In this document: one piece after another, positions 24,133 to 37,279 of the stretch
Numbering within the stretch: the stretch's first letter is position 1
Layout: each line of letters begins with the position of its first letter
DNA from: Dryas octopetala
Taxonomy: Eukaryota; Streptophyta; Magnoliopsida; Rosales; Rosaceae
Assembly (NCBI GenBank): GCA_963921425.1
Contig: OY992835.1
Span: 4,340,001-4,404,000 of the forward strand
Length of the DNA stretch: 64,000 nucleotides
Reading direction: 5' to 3'
Notes under the pieces: model-generated
Databases searched by the model: none
Told to the model about the DNA's origin: nothing
What the model saw: the letters and a program-made list of their open reading frames with translations, nothing else
Program-made: the position numbers and the translations under genes

Positions 24133-27030
24133 CTAGAAATCAATTTTTTCTTGGTTCAGCTCAAAATCAGGTTCAAGAAAAGGTTTCACACGATGACCAT
24201 TGACCTTAAATATATTCTCATTCTTCGAATTCTTGATTTCAACTGTACCATAAGGAAACACTCTAATCACCTCATAAGGTCCGGTCCATCTTGAACGCAA
24301 CTTGCCTGGGAAGAGACGTAATCTTGTATCATATAATAACACCTTCCCTCCAACAAAGAATTCTCTTGGACGTAGCTTCTTATCATGGTACCTCTTGGTC
24401 CTTTCCTTGTACAACTTAGCATTCTCATATGCGAAATGTCGTATTTCCTCCAGCTCACTAAGTTGCAACTTCCTTTTTTCACCAGCGGCATGAATATCAA
24501 AATTGAACTTCTTAATTGCCCAATATGCCTTATGCTCAAGCTCAACTGGTAAATGACAAGCTTTCCCATAGATCAGTCGAAACGGAGACATTCCAATGGG
24601 TGTCTTGTAAGCGGTGCGATAAGCCCACAGTGCATCATTAAGCTTAGTAGACCAATCCTTCCTATTGGCGAGCACCGTTCTTTCCAAAATGAACTTAATC
24701 TCACGATTCGAAATTTCCACTTGCCCACTCGTCTGAGGATGATAGGGAGTAGCCACTTTATGCCTTATTCCATATTTCTTCATCACGGCCTCAAACAGCT
24801 TATTGCAAAAATGCGATCCCCCATCACTAATGATTGCTCTCGGGGTACCAAATCGTGCAAAGATATTAGTCTTAAGGAAATTCAAGACCACTCGAGCATC
24901 ATTAGTCCTACAAGCGACAGCTTCCACCCACTTAGACACATAATCAACTCCCACCAGAATGTACTCGTATCCAAAAGAAGATGGAAATGGTCCCATGAAA
25001 TCTATACCCCAAACATCAAAGATTTCGACTTCCAACATGAAGTTCAGTGGCATCTGATCACGAGCAGAAATATTTCCCATCTTCTGACATCTGTCACATG
25101 TGAGATAAAACTGATGACAATCATGAAAGATAGTGGGCCAAAAGAAACCTGCTTGAAGAATCTTGTAAGCGGTCTTAGTTCCTCCACCATGGCCTCCACA
25201 TTCTTTAGAATGGCACATCTCAATGACATTTCTCTGCTCTATTTCCGGTACACATCGTCTTATCAACTGATCTGACCCATATTTGAACAAATAAGGATCA
25301 TCCCACACATATTGTCTGACATCATGCAAAAATTTCTTCCTTTGGTAGTGTGTCAGATCATTGGGCAACACTCCACTTGCCAAATAATTCGCTATGTCAG
25401 CATACCATGGAGTAGTCAAAATGGCGAAAAGCTGCTCGTCCGGGAATGACTCTCGTAACGGTAGTGTGTCCTCTTCAGACTGTTCCTCATTGACGAGTCT
25501 ACTCAAATGGTCTGCTACCACATTCTCACAACCTTTCTTATCCTTGATCTCAATATCAAATTCCTGTAGCAACAGAGTCCATCTAATTAACCTCGGCTTG
25601 GCGTCTTTCTTATTCAGCAGATACTTGAGAGCGGCATGATCCGTGTAGATGGTGATCTTAGACCCAATCAAATAACTTCTAAATTTCTCCAAGGCAAAGA
25701 TCACAGCAAGCAACTCCTTCTCTGTAGTAGAATAGTTCAACTGTGCATCGTTCAGAGTTCTGCTTGCATAATAAATCACATGTGGCAGCTTATCAACTCT
25801 CTGACCCAAAACTGCTCCAACAGCATAGTCACTTGCATCACACATGAGCTCAAACGGCAAGTTCCAATCGGGTGGCATAATGATTGGAGCAGAAGTGAGT
25901 AGCTTCTTCAACTTGTTAAATGCATCCAAGCAATCCTCATTAAACTCGAAATTCACCTCTTTTTGCAATAAAGTGCACAAAGGCCTGGAGATCTTGGAAA
26001 AATCCTTAATGAATCTCCTATAAAACCCAGCATGGCCTAGGAAACTTCTTACTTCCTTAACACTCGATGGAGGCGGCAATCTTTGTATCAATCTTGGCCT
26101 TATCAACTTGTATGCCCTCCTTTGAAATCACATGACCCAATACTATCCCTTGTTGGACCATAAAATGGCATTTCTCCCAATTAAGCACTAGATTGGCCTC
26201 TTGACATCTTTTCAGAACTAAAGACAGATTATCCAGACATGTATCAAAAGACGAACCAAAAACAGAAAAATCATCCATAAATACCTCAATGATTCGTTCC
26301 ACCATATCCGAGAAAATAGACATCATGCATCTCTGAAATGTTGCGGGCGCATTGCACAATCCGAATGGCATCCTCCTATAAGCAAATGTACCAAATTGAC
26401 ATGTGAACGTGGTCTTCTCTTGATCCTCGGGTGCAATAGCAATCTGATTGTACCCACTATACCCATCCAAAATGCAATAGTGACTATGGCCGGCCAACCT
26501 TTCTAACATCTGGTCAATAAATGGCAAAGGAAAATGATCCTTTCTTGTCGCGGTGTTCAGCTTCCGATAGTCAATACAAACACGCCAACCGGTTTGTGTC
26601 CTTTGGGGAACCAACTCATTATGCTCATTCTTCACCACAGTAATACCACTTTTCTTCGGCACCACTTGAACAGGACTAACCCACTTTGAATCACTGATAG
26701 GATAAATAATACCAACATCCAACAATTTGATTACCTCATTACGCACAACTTCCTTCAGAGTTGGATTCAGTCTTCTTTGGGCATCACGAGTAGGCTTAGA
26801 TTCCTCCTCAAGTAAAATTCTATGCATACATACTATGGGTGAGATTCCCTTGATATCGGCTATGGTCCATCCCAATGCTAACCGATTTTCCTTCAGAATT
26901 CTCAAGAGTCTTTCTTCCTCGCTTGCACTCAAATTAGCTGCAATAATCACAGGCAAGGTCTCATTCTCTCCCAAAAATGCATATTTCAAGTGCTCTGGTA
27001 ACGGTTTCAGCTCCAATTTAGGTGCTTGCT
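24133..27030 (-). CDS. pol: Pol region of C4: reverse transcriptase, RNase H, integrase
   Basis: Reverse transcriptase comes first on the minus strand (about 27000-26100), with [22 protein letters not shown], the catalytic box VFMDDF near 26275, and GIVLGHVIS. RNase H follows (about 25900-25600) with [30 protein letters not shown] and [12 protein letters not shown]. Integrase follows (about 25300-24300): a His/Cys zinc-binding part (ECGGHGG...CDRCQ), then the D,D-35-E core with [15 protein letters not shown] and [14 protein letters not shown]. The C-terminal part has [15 protein letters not shown] and GHRVKPF, with no chromodomain seen, as expected outside the chromoviruses. These enzymes copy the element RNA into DNA and insert it in the genome. 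Part of a fossil element; see C4 for overall state. Confidence 0.9.
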
Positions 27031-27240
27031 CAATAGAAGGAAGCGTCTTTTGATTCGTAGGCACTAACATTTCAAACTGGTTGAACCACTTATTTCTGAG
27101 AGGTCGGGTGCCTTCCAAACGTGTAGGAGTTGTTTCCATGATTTCATCTAATTCACTGGACTCTGGTGTTCCCAAAGCAACCTCCAATGTATCTTCTGCA
27201 AGGCTAGTTTCGCACACTTCCTCAACCAATGGGTCCAAAC

Positions 27241-29383
27241 TATCAATCCTCAAGCAATCATCCTCCTCCTTTGGATACCTCATTGCACCAAAAACATCAA
27301 ACTCAACTGTTTCCCCAATAACAGACATTGTCAACTTCCCATTACTCACATCAATCTTGGTGTTCGCTGTGGCCATGAACGGTCTTCCCAATATGATCGG
27401 TAGCTCATTCCCTCTAATTGGGGTATCCTCCATTTCAAGAATGATAAAATCAGCGGGCATGATCAAATCTGCAACCCGAACCAGCACATCTTCAACCACA
27501 CCTTTCGGAATCTTTACTGAACGATCTGCCAATTGAAGAGTAACACTAGTAGGTTTAAGATCTCCTATGCCCAACTGTGCGAAAACTGAATATGGCATCA
27601 AATTAATACTTGCTCCCAAATCCAGCAATGCCTTCTCAAACTTATGATCCCCAACCAAACATGGAATCGTAAAACTGCCAGGGTCCTTCAACTTGGGCGG
27701 CAACTTTCTTTGCAAAACAGCACTTACTTCTTCACTTAGACATACCTGCTCATGTTCTTTGAACTTCCTCTTGTGTGTGCACAATTCCTTCAAAAACTTG
27801 GCATACTTAGGAATCTGCTGAATAGCATCAAGCAAAGGAATGTTGATTTCCACTTTCTTAAACATCTCCAAAATTTCCTTAGCTTGCTCATCCTTACTCT
27901 GCTTCCTTTGACGTTGAGGGAAAGGCAATGGAGCTCTTGGAACAGAGGAAGTAATCTCGGCCTTCTTGCTAGCACGCGTAGCAATGTGCTTTTCTTGTTT
28001 CTTTCTTTCCTCCTCTTCCTCATCCTTAACCTTAACTTTATTCCTCTTGTACTTTTCCACTTGTTCAGGCTCTAATATCTCAACTTCATCTTCATTACCC
28101 GGATTATCCTCTTGAGTAGTGCCCACTTTATTGTCAATCACTTTCCCACTTCTCAAAGTAGTGATTGCTCCGGCCTTATCCTGAATTGGCGCACCCTTTA
28201 CCACTTTATCCAAGGTTAAAGTCACTTGTTCCAATTGGGCTTCCAAATTCGAGATAGCTTTAGCTGTGACACTCAACTGGTCCTCAGTCTTATTCATAAA
28301 TGTCTTAGTATCATTAGACATCGAAGTTGTACTCTGAGCTAATGCAGCCATCATGTCCTCCAAATAAGTACTTCGCTGCTCAACTGGGCACTGTACACTC
28401 GGTCTAGCTTGAACTCTTTCAACCTCGAAACATGACTCTCCATGTGATGGCCTAGCTTCTTGATTCGCCATCAGAACTTGCATCATTTGCTTAAGTTCAG
28501 ACATCTCAGCTTCCATAGCTGATTTCTTTTCCACTCTAGTCCGTCTATTCCACTGTTGTGAATTCAACGCCAATGTATCAAAGAGTGTCCATGCTTCTTC
28601 AAAAGTCTTCTTTTTCAGTGCTCCTCCACATGTCATGTCCACCATACTACGATCTTGATCCAACAAACCCTCATAAAAGTACTCAATCTGCATCCACGGG
28701 GCAAAATTATGGTGCGGACACGAAGTCAGAAGCTCTTGGTACCTTTCCCAACTCTCATGAAACACTTCATCCTCTGATTGTGTAAACCCCAAGATTTGCT
28801 TCCTCACAATGGTAGTCCTGCTAACTGGATAGAACCTCAACAGAAACTTAGATGCCAGTTCTTCCCATGTTTTAATAGAAGCAACCTGCAAGGAAAACAA
28901 CCAATGTTTAGCTTTATCTTTAAGAGAGAATGGAAATAACCTTAACTTTCTTTGATCATCGCTCAACCCCCTCAGCTTGCCAATCTCGCATATCGCATGA
29001 AATTCCTTAAGATGCACGTAGGGATCTTCTCCTTCTAAACCATGAAATGATGGAAGAAGTTTGATTGTCCCACTTGAAAGTTCAAAATCAGCTTCCACTT
29101 GAGAGTAAGCAATGCACGTTGGTTGAGCTAGAAGCGTTGGAGACGAATAATCACTCAAAGGTATTCTCATTTGAGAGGCTTTCGGCTGCAGGGTCTCCTC
29201 GACTTCCTCTTCTGATTTCTCTTCTTCGTATGCTTCTTCAGATTCACTCCCTCTCGGCGACACAAGAGTTGACCTCATCCTTAACGGTGTCCAATTGAGT
29301 CTCGGCCTGCCCTTGTACGCACTCAACACCTTTTGGCCTTCTGCACGTGAAAGGGGGGTGATCTTCGAATTTGACTCTTCCAT
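27241..29383 (-). CDS. gag-pro: Gag and protease region of C4
   Basis: Starts MEESNSKITPLSR about 115 bp after the primer site. A Retrotrans_gag domain spans about residues 95-260 (GLEGEDPYVHLKEFHAICEI, KAKHWLFSLQ, LASKFLLRFYP, ESWERYQELLTSCPHH, WMQIEYFYEGL). A coiled region follows (MMAALAQSTTSMSNDTKTF, AISNLEAQLEQVTLTLDKV), then a Lys/Glu-rich linker. The aspartic protease (about residues 560-700) carries ALLDLGASINLMP, the D-L-G-A-S form typical of Athila protease, and ILGRPFMATA. Gag builds the particle and protease trims the polyprotein. It is followed on the same strand by RT. The same arrangement occurs in C3 with strong similarity throughout. Confidence 0.9.
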
Positions 29384-29497
29384 TGTACCTTAGAAAAAAG
29401 AGAAATCAGCAAGAACCAATAATGAAAACAGAAAATAAAACCTAACTAAAATGACTTAACTAAAGTTAATTAAACTAGCAATCAACACAAATAACAA

Positions 29498-29516
29498 TTC
29501 CCCGGCAACGGCGCCA
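29498..29516 (-). other. Primer-binding site of C4, tRNA-Asp type
   Basis: Minus-strand TGGCGCCGTTGCCGGGGAA matches the 3' end of plant tRNA-Asp. It lies six bases from the end of the 5' LTR, the same spacing as in B and C3. Confidence 0.92.
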
Positions 29517-29522
29517 AAAACT

Positions 29523-32094
29523 TGTTGTATGTTTTCCTAGAGCAAATTAAATAACCTTTTCTGAGCTCTAGGTTAACTCGCAAGTGCACGAATCGCGGAG
29601 TAGCAAAGCTTACAAATACGAGGTCGATTCCACAGGGAATTGTACTAGTGTACGATTACTAACTTAATTAAATTCGATTAAATCAACTCTAACGCACACA
29701 CGAAAATGGGGGGTTTTGATTGGTTTTTGAGACTAGACAAACTAACAGATAAATGACAAAACTTTAAAATAACAACTGAATGAATTTGGATAAAACAATA
29801 CTAAAGAAACACTAGGGGTCAGAATCCACCACTAGCATACCATTCACTCTACTATGGATATTAACAATCAATATATAAACATGTCAACAAAGTTCGTCTA
29901 CTAAAAGGTTTGGCTAGTTACTTTTAGCAATTACTCCCCTTACTGTGCATAAACTAAGAGCTTCTTGGGCCTTCCTTAGCCAGTTAACTTGCATGTTCCC
30001 TAGTGCTAAGCTAAGGCAGCTGTTACCCATGCAAGAGTCATTACGATTTGTGAGAGTGACAAACACATAGCGCATAGCTCCAAATTAATGTACCCTATGT
30101 CCTCTATGATCCCTTTTCTCATGAACATTATCTTAGGATATCCACTTGTTGCCTATTGAAACTATCATCCTTTCGAGCTTATTTAGTTTCACAACAAATA
30201 TCTAGATGCATGCAACCTAAGGTGATCAGTCAAAGATGCGAAACAAATAGAGTCAATTTAAACAGAGATCCAAGATTTGTCAACATGTAAATAATTAAAA
30301 TATCAATAATCCATAGTGAGAGTAAACAGCATCGCTAGGGCTTCATCCTAGCCCTAGCCCAATATTCAGCTACACATAATTAAAACCATAAATAAATAAA
30401 GCATAATTAAACAATTAAAATAAAAGAAAGGGAAGAAGAAATCAAGCCACGGATGACGAGGTGGAGGCGGCTCCACCCTTGGACGGTGTGGCTGCAAGGT
30501 GGCGTGATGGCTGCTGCTCGGCTTGGGCTCCACGGCAAGGCTGCTGGGGTGCTCGGCAAAGTGGTGGCAGCAAGAAGGTGGCGCGGCTAGGTGGTGGTGG
30601 CTGCAGCGTGACTTCCTCCTCCTTCTTCAGTTCAGCCCAAAAATAAAAGAACACAAAGATAGGTGCCTGTAGCAGAAAAATAAAAAGAAGAGAAAGAGGT
30701 GATGGGGGCTGCGGCAAGAGAAAAAGAAAGAGATGGTGGCTGCTAGGGTTTGCTTCAGAAAAATAAAAGGAAGAGAGAGAAAGAACAAGGGGTGTGCGGC
30801 AAGAAAGAGGGAGGCTGCTAGGGTTTCTGAAAAATTAAAGAGAAGAGAGCCCTCTCCTTGAGTTATAGAGATGTATTTATAGAGGAGAGTGGGGCTGAGA
30901 TTTCTCTTTCTCTTCAATGTGGGATAAGTGCATTCCTTGCCCACCAAGGCTTATAATTTTTGGCCAAGCATGGGCCTTGGGCTGATTTGGGCTCTTTTTG
31001 GGCGTAACTCCTTTTTCAGCTCGCGGAACTGCTGCGCTACCTCCACTAAAATGGCCATATCTTGAGCTAGAAAACTCGGAATCGAAATCCGTAAAATTCC
31101 CTGCGAAGCTAACATCCGTATCTTTCCAACCATATATGGCATGCTACCTGATTCATTCTGGAGAAGTACAGAATTGCTGTTGAAATTGGTGCTCTATTTT
31201 CCAGGGTTTTGACTTCTTTTTCAGCTAGGATTCCTTGGGAGGCAAGGACAAGAAAGTGCGGCAGCAGCTAGGGTTAGAGATCATTGGGCTTGCGGCAAGG
31301 GCTTTGGCTTTGGGCTTAAGTGACACAAGCCAGCTCCCTAGGGTTTAGTGCATGCGCATGGCTGCTAGTCTTGGGCTGGCGCATTGGGCTTCCTCTTGGG
31401 CTGGCGCATGCATGCATGCATGGCCCCTTCAGATTTCGGCATTGCATAGGCCCATGGCTCATTTGATTTGTTGACTTTGTCATAGTTGACCCTTGACCAT
31501 TAACTTTGACTTCCCATTTTGCCCCTCATCTCCATTTGAATTTGAATTCATTTCTTCCCTCCATTTATTTCCATGGATGTCCACCACCTTCTAGAAGCTT
31601 CAGGAACCTTGACTTTGTAGAGTTGACTTTGACCAACATTTCCTAGTGCAACTAGGATTTCTTGTAAATGAGGGATTCTTTATCTATTCCGACTTCCCGT
31701 ATTGACCATATTGCCCCTGGGGTCTTCTAGTGTCATTAGGACTCCTTTCCCTAGTAGGGTTAGGTTTCCTAGTTCAACCAGGATTTCCTGTTTCAATCAG
31801 GATTTCTCATTTCTGGCTCCGCAATGATGGTTCTTGACTTGATGCTCCCTAGTGTGACTAGGAATCCTCATTTGACTAGGATTTCTGCACTTTTCCTGGC
31901 TTGACCAGAATTTCACTCGTTTTCCTAGTTTGACTAGGAAACGTCTAAAAATGGTTCTTTTGGCTCCTTTTCTCTTCTTTGCTCATTTTATCCTATAAGA
32001 ACAAAAACAAACTAACAACACACAAAATATCGAGTTCTTGCACTCTGGGTTAGGGAGTCAGTATCATAAAGTAGTGTAAAATGAGCACTCAACA
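29523..32094 (-). repeat. 5' LTR of C4
   Basis: Pairs with 19707-22286 over its full length. The right end AAAATGAGCACTCAACA is followed by the target duplication TGTGA and then by the rest of the C3 LTR. Confidence 0.92.
30874..30881 (-). promoter_or_regulatory. TATA box of C4 5' LTR
   Basis: Minus-strand TATAAATA in CCTCTATAAATACATC, upstream of the CT/GA-rich leader, in the same LTR position as in B, E2, F1 and F3. It probably drives the genomic transcript of C4; the start site itself is not resolved. Confidence 0.65.
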
Positions 32095-32290
32095 TGTGAC
32101 CAGGATTTCTTCTCATTTCCTAGTTTGACTAGGAAAACCTCCAAAATTGGTCTTTTAAGCTCATTTCCTCTCATTTGCTCATTTAATCCTACAAGCACAA
32201 AAACAAACTAAAAGTACATAAAGTATCAAGTTCCTGCACTCTAGGTTAGGAAGTTAGTATCATAAAGTGATGCAAATTGCACACTCATCA

Positions 32291-32306
32291 CACCCCCAAA
32301 CTTAGA
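32291..32306 (-). other. Polypurine tract of C3
   Basis: CACCCCCAAACTTAGA directly after the LTR end CACACTCATCA; minus strand TCTAAGTTTGGGGGTG next to TGATGAG. Confidence 0.85.
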
Positions 32307-34170
32307 TTTTGCTAGTCCTCGAGCAAAAAGAGCAAAGGAAAGACTCAAGACAGACTCAAAACATCCCAACACACGAATTCATGAGTATAGCCATCAATAG
32401 CATAGTTAAGCAAGGTACATACAGAATTTATTCTGCAACTTCTAATAGTGCTTCAAATAACATACCTTACTCCTTCACAAAACATTTAGACCATCCTTGA
32501 CACAAACTCAAGTATTAGACAAACAAGACTAAATCAGCATATACAAAATAGCATCAACACCAATTCTCACAATGACATACCCTCAATAATAAAGCGCTCA
32601 GAGATTGGGTTGACATGTGCACTCAAGTATATGTGAGAGATAATATGTAACAAATACACAAAGCCACATATTAATCATGAAAGAAAGGCCCATTGAAACA
32701 AAAGCACTGATCTCAAGAGAGGGAATTAAAATACTTGGAATAGAATCAATAACCATAGGCTTCCCTTTTATCTAAACTCCACATAATGAACTACAATTCT
32801 CCCAAGATCAAGTAGGGCTTCCATAAGGGTTGTAATAGAGGCTTAGGTCAGGATATGGTATTGAAATGAAATGGATAACAAAGGGTTTAAAACTATGGGT
32901 TTGCATAGAGAAAACAATGGAGGTATTCCTTGCATAATTTGCACTCATGGCTCGAATTTGAACACCTTTCTACTTCAATCTTTTGAAATCGTCCCTTTTT
33001 CTTTTTCTTTTCTCTTTTTTTTTTTTTTTTTTGGGTACGGCATACACACTTTAAGCACAATTCATTTTCTTTTTTGTATCAAGCTATGCATAGATATTTC
33101 TTTTCAACCTCCTAATTCACAAACTCAATGCAAAACCATAGGTAAGGTAAACGGGTAGAGGAGTAAAATTCCCCCAAACTTAGGGTTTGGTATAGGGGTA
33201 AACAAAGAAAAGGTCATTAGGCTCAAAATGTTTGACTAGGGTTATAACATAAGGTAGGCTTTAGGCTATGGGTTAAAAACAAATAAGGCCTAATATCATC
33301 TCCTAAGATTCATGTAGTTATATCCATGCTTTGTACAGAATAAAAAAAGAAGTTCTAGTTTCTTGATTCACAATTGTATTCCAAGTACTTAATCAAAAGA
33401 ATGAGTAATGAGATCACAACGACTTTATATGACAAGAAAAGATTAGAGTACCATTAACACTCAATAATTGAAGTACAAGGCTCGAAAGCTCACTTAGGTC
33501 ATATAAGTCTACTCTATCAAGTATATGCATCTCTAGTCATGCAAATCATCACTTAAGTTCATGAAAACAAAGCCCAAATTCATAGAGTTGTAAAGCATAT
33601 TATGAAGCAATACTAGAAAAAGAAGAATACATACTATATATACAGGCTGACTATGCTCATAACAACTATACACAATCAATTCAATTAGTTGGGGACTCAA
33701 GACTAAAACAAACCAAAAGACTCAAAGACTTTGTTGTTAAAACACTATTGCACACTTCTAAAGATTCAAATCCATCACTACGGTAGATGAAATCTTAAGA
33801 ATAGATGCCTTTAATGTGAATTTGACACCCTCAAAACTTTTTTTTTTTTTTTAAAAAAAAACTTAAAAACTAATGATAAACACACTAACTAAACAAAAAT
33901 AAAAATGCGTTGCATTCCCCACCCCAAACTTAAAAGAAACATTGTCCTCAATGTTTAAAAGATGTGAATATGCAATGCACAAAAGCTAAAATAAAGAAAC
34001 ACAACTAACTAAGTAAATAAAGATAGGGTTTTAAGACTTCCCTGGCCATGCCGCGAAATGAAGTATCATCTTGACTCCATATCCATACTTTCGTCCTTCT
34101 TCCCTTTGAACAGTTGGGTTGCCTCCCAAGAATTGCTAAGTTTCATGTCTTCAGCCAGACATGCCCATCT
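32307..34170 (-). other. Non-coding 3' portion of C3
   Basis: About 1.9 kb without a credible gene. It carries an AAGTTTGGGGG tract (minus, around 33169-33182), the inverted repeat ACATTGTCCTCAATGT at 33939-33954, and the hairpin block TTGGGTTGCCTCCCAA at 34114-34129. Long T runs lie at 33018-33032 and 33839-33852. Collinear with 22302-24132 of C4. Confidence 0.75.
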
Positions 34171-37070
34171 TCACTTAAAAGTCACAGTCTCCTCTTGTGG
34201 ATCGAAGTCAGTCTCAATAAAGGGCTTAAGGCGATGACCATTGACTCTAAACACTGTTCCATCTTTAGGATTCTTAATCTCAACAGCGCCATATGGGAAT
34301 ACTTGGAGAACCTCAAAAGGGCCGTGCCACCTAGAACGTAGCTTGCCAGGAAAGAGACGCAATCGAGTATTGTAAAGCAACACTTTCATACCAATGCAAA
34401 ACTCCTTTGGCACCAACTTCTTATCGTGATAGAGCTTTGTCCTTTCTTTGTACAACTTAGCATTCTCATACGCGAAATGTCGCATTTCTTCCAATTCATT
34501 AAGTTGCAATTTCCGTTGGTCCCCAGCTGATTTCAAATCATAATTGAACTTCTTTATTGCCCAATAAGCCTTGTGCTCAAGCTCAACCGGTAGATGACAA
34601 GCTTTCCCATACACCAAACGAAATAGGGACATTCCAATGGGCGTCTTGTAAGCTGTACGATAAGCACATAAAGCGTCATTCAACTTTGTCGACCAATCCT
34701 TCCTATTAGCATTCACCGTTCTTTCCAGAATGAACTTAATCTCATGATTCGAAATTTCCACTTGCCCACTTGTTTGTGGATGGTATGGAGTAGCTACTTT
34801 GTGCCTAATCCCATATTTCTTCATCAATGCCTCAAACAATTTATTGCAAAAATGAGATCCTCCATCACTAATGATTGCCCTTGGGGTGCCAAAACGCGCA
34901 AAGATGTTGGTCTTGAGAAAATTGGTAACCACTGGAGCATCATTAGTTCTACATGCAATAGCTTCCACCCATTTGGATACATAATCCACTCCAACCAAGA
35001 TATACTCATATCCAAAAGATGAAGGGAATGGTCCCATAAAATCTATGCCCCAAACATCGAAAATCTCGACTTCCAAAATGACATTAAGTGGCATCTGATT
35101 CCTAGCGGAGATGTTTCCCAATCTTTGACATCGCACACATGTAAGGTAAAACTGATGGCAATCATGAAAAATAGAAGGCCAGAAGAAACCTGATTGAAGA
35201 ATTTTGTAAGCGGTCTTCTTTCCTCTTCCATGTCCTCCACATTCTCGAGTATGGCACATTTCAATTATGCTCTTTTGCTCCAATTCCGGCACGCATCTCC
35301 TAATCAATTGATCAGCTCCATATTTAAACAAATAAGGATCATCACACATACTTCTTCGCATCACTCAAAAACTTCTTCCTTTGATTATATGTCAAATCTT
35401 CAGGAAGCACTCAACTTGCCAAATAGTTTGCTATGTCCGCATACCAAGGAGTTGTAAGAATAGCAAAAAGTTGCTCATCTGGAAATGATTCTCTCAAAGG
35501 CAATGTGTCCTCTTCAGCTTTCTCCTCATTGACTATTCTACTCAAATGATCTGCTACCACATTTTCACACCTTTTCTTGTCCTTGATCTCAATATCGAAT
35601 TCCTGTAGCAACAAAGTCCATCTAATCAATCTTGGCTTTGCATCCTTCTTATTTAGCAAATACTTCAGAGCTGCATGATCAGTGTAGATGATGATCTTTG
35701 AACCAATCAAATAGCATCGAAACTTCTCCAACGCAAAGATCACAGCAAGTAACTCCTTTTCAGTAGTCGAATAATTCAACTGAGCGTCATTCAGAGTTCG
35801 GCTTGAGTAGTAGATCACATGTGGCAACTTGTTCACTCTTTGACCCAAAACAGCACCAACTGCATAATCACTTGCATCACACATGAGCTCAAATGGCAAA
35901 TTCCCATCGGGTGGCATAATGATAGGAGCTGATGTGAGTAGTGTCTTCAACTTATTGAACGCATCCAAGCATGCTTCATCAAACTCAAAATACACATCCT
36001 TTTATAATAACATGCACAGAGGTCTTGAGATCTTGGAAAAATCCTTAATGAATCTTCTATAGAACCCAGCATGCCCTAAAAAACTTCTCAACTCTTTCAC
36101 GCTTGTTGGAGGCGGCAACTTTTGTATCACATCTATCTTAGCCTTGTCAACTTGAATACCATCCTTAGAGACAACATGACCAAGAACTATCCCTTGTTGC
36201 ACCATAAAATGACACTTCTCCCAATTAAGCACTAAATTGGCCTCTTGGCATCTTTTCAATACTAGAGACAGATTACTAAGGCATGTATCAAAAGAAGAAC
36301 CAAAAACAGAGAAATCGTCCATAAATACCTCGATGATCCGCTTCACCATGTCTGAGAAGATAGACATCATACATCTCTGAAATGTGGCCGGTGCGTTGCA
36401 CAGTCCGAACGGCATCCTTCTGTATGCAAATGTGCCAAAAGGACATGTAAAAGTCGTCTTTTCTTGATCTTCGGGTGCAATAAAAATCTGATTGTATCCA
36501 CTATACCCATCCAAGAAACAGTAGTGACTATGGCCAGCCAACCTTTCCAACATCTGATCAATGAACGACAAAGGAAAATGATCCTTTCTTGTTGCGGTGT
36601 TGAGCTTCCTATAATCAATACATACTCGCCAACCAGTCTTTGTTCTTTGGGGAACCAACGCATTCTCATCATTTTTCACAACTATGATTCCACTTTTCAT
36701 TGGAACCACATGAACAGGACTAACCCATTTTGAATCACTAATAGGGTAAATGATGCCAACATCCAATAACTTGATTACCTCATTGCGCACCACTTCCTTA
36801 AGCGTTGGATTCAATCTTCTTTGAGCATCACGGGTAGGCTTAGACTCCTCCTCAAGCAAAATTCGATGCATACATACTGTTGGCGAGATCCCCTTGATAT
36901 CTGCTATGGTCCATCCCAATGCTAACCGATTTTCTTTCAGAACGGCCAATAGTCTCTTTTCTTCGCTTGCGCTCAGATTAGATGCAATAATAACCGGCAA
37001 GGTCTTGTCTTTTCCCAAAAATGCGTATTTCAAGTGCTCAGGGAGTGGCTTCAGTTCTAACTTAGGTGCC
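34171..37070 (-). CDS. pol: Pol region of C3: reverse transcriptase, RNase H, integrase (fossil)
   Basis: Same order and motifs as C4: RT with [27 protein letters not shown] and VFMDDF; RNase H with [13 protein letters not shown] and [15 protein letters not shown]; integrase with [32 protein letters not shown], and a C-terminal GHRLKPF. Protein similarity to C4 is high throughout, so the two are close relatives within the Athila branch. This copy is broken in about two places and is best read as inactive. Confidence 0.85.
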
Positions 37071-37279
37071 TGCTCAATGGAAGGTAGTGATTTCGGATTA
37101 GTAGAGACCAACGTTGCAAACTGGTTGGACCATCTGCCTTTTTGTGTTGAACTCCCTTCAAATAATGAGTGCACATTTTCCACCATTTGACACGTAGAAT
37201 AATCAGACTCCCCTAATGCAACTTCCAACGGCTCTTCTACTAAACTTGCCTTCGTGACCTCCTGAAGTAGTGAATCCAT

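Larger units (their letters stand above)
19707..32094 (-). mobile_element. C4: full-length Athila-like Ty3/Gypsy element, innermost layer of the nest
   Basis: Minus-strand element with 3' LTR 19707-22286, internal region 22287-29522 and 5' LTR 29523-32094. TSD is TGTGA at 19702-19706 and 32095-32099. The uninterrupted target site is visible in the other LTR of C3 near 41656-41670, which proves the insertion. It has PBS, PPT, gag, protease, RT, RNase H and integrase; the coding region looks nearly whole, with about one break. The LTR pair differs at about 23 sites in 2.57 kb (near 0.9 percent). The RT sequence ([43 protein letters not shown]) places it in the Athila branch of OTA Gypsy elements. 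No envelope-like gene is seen between integrase and the 3' LTR. Confidence 0.92.
17448..32290 (-). repeat. 3' LTR of C3, split by C4
   Basis: Own sequence 17448-19706 and 32100-32290; the 19707-32099 interval is C4 plus one copy of its target duplication. Joined to the C3 5' LTR by similarity along its full length. Confidence 0.88.

Noticed and set aside
24553-25275. A 240-codon plus-strand open frame
   Set aside because: Lies antisense to the conserved integrase of C4; shadow frame without its own motifs.
27081-27536. A 151-codon plus-strand open frame
   Set aside because: Antisense to the C4 protease region; Ser/Thr-rich shadow frame.
29498-29516. tRNA-Asp gene
   Set aside because: Only the 3'-end complement is present, beside an LTR; it is a primer-binding site, not a tRNA gene. 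The same holds at 10971 and 39378.
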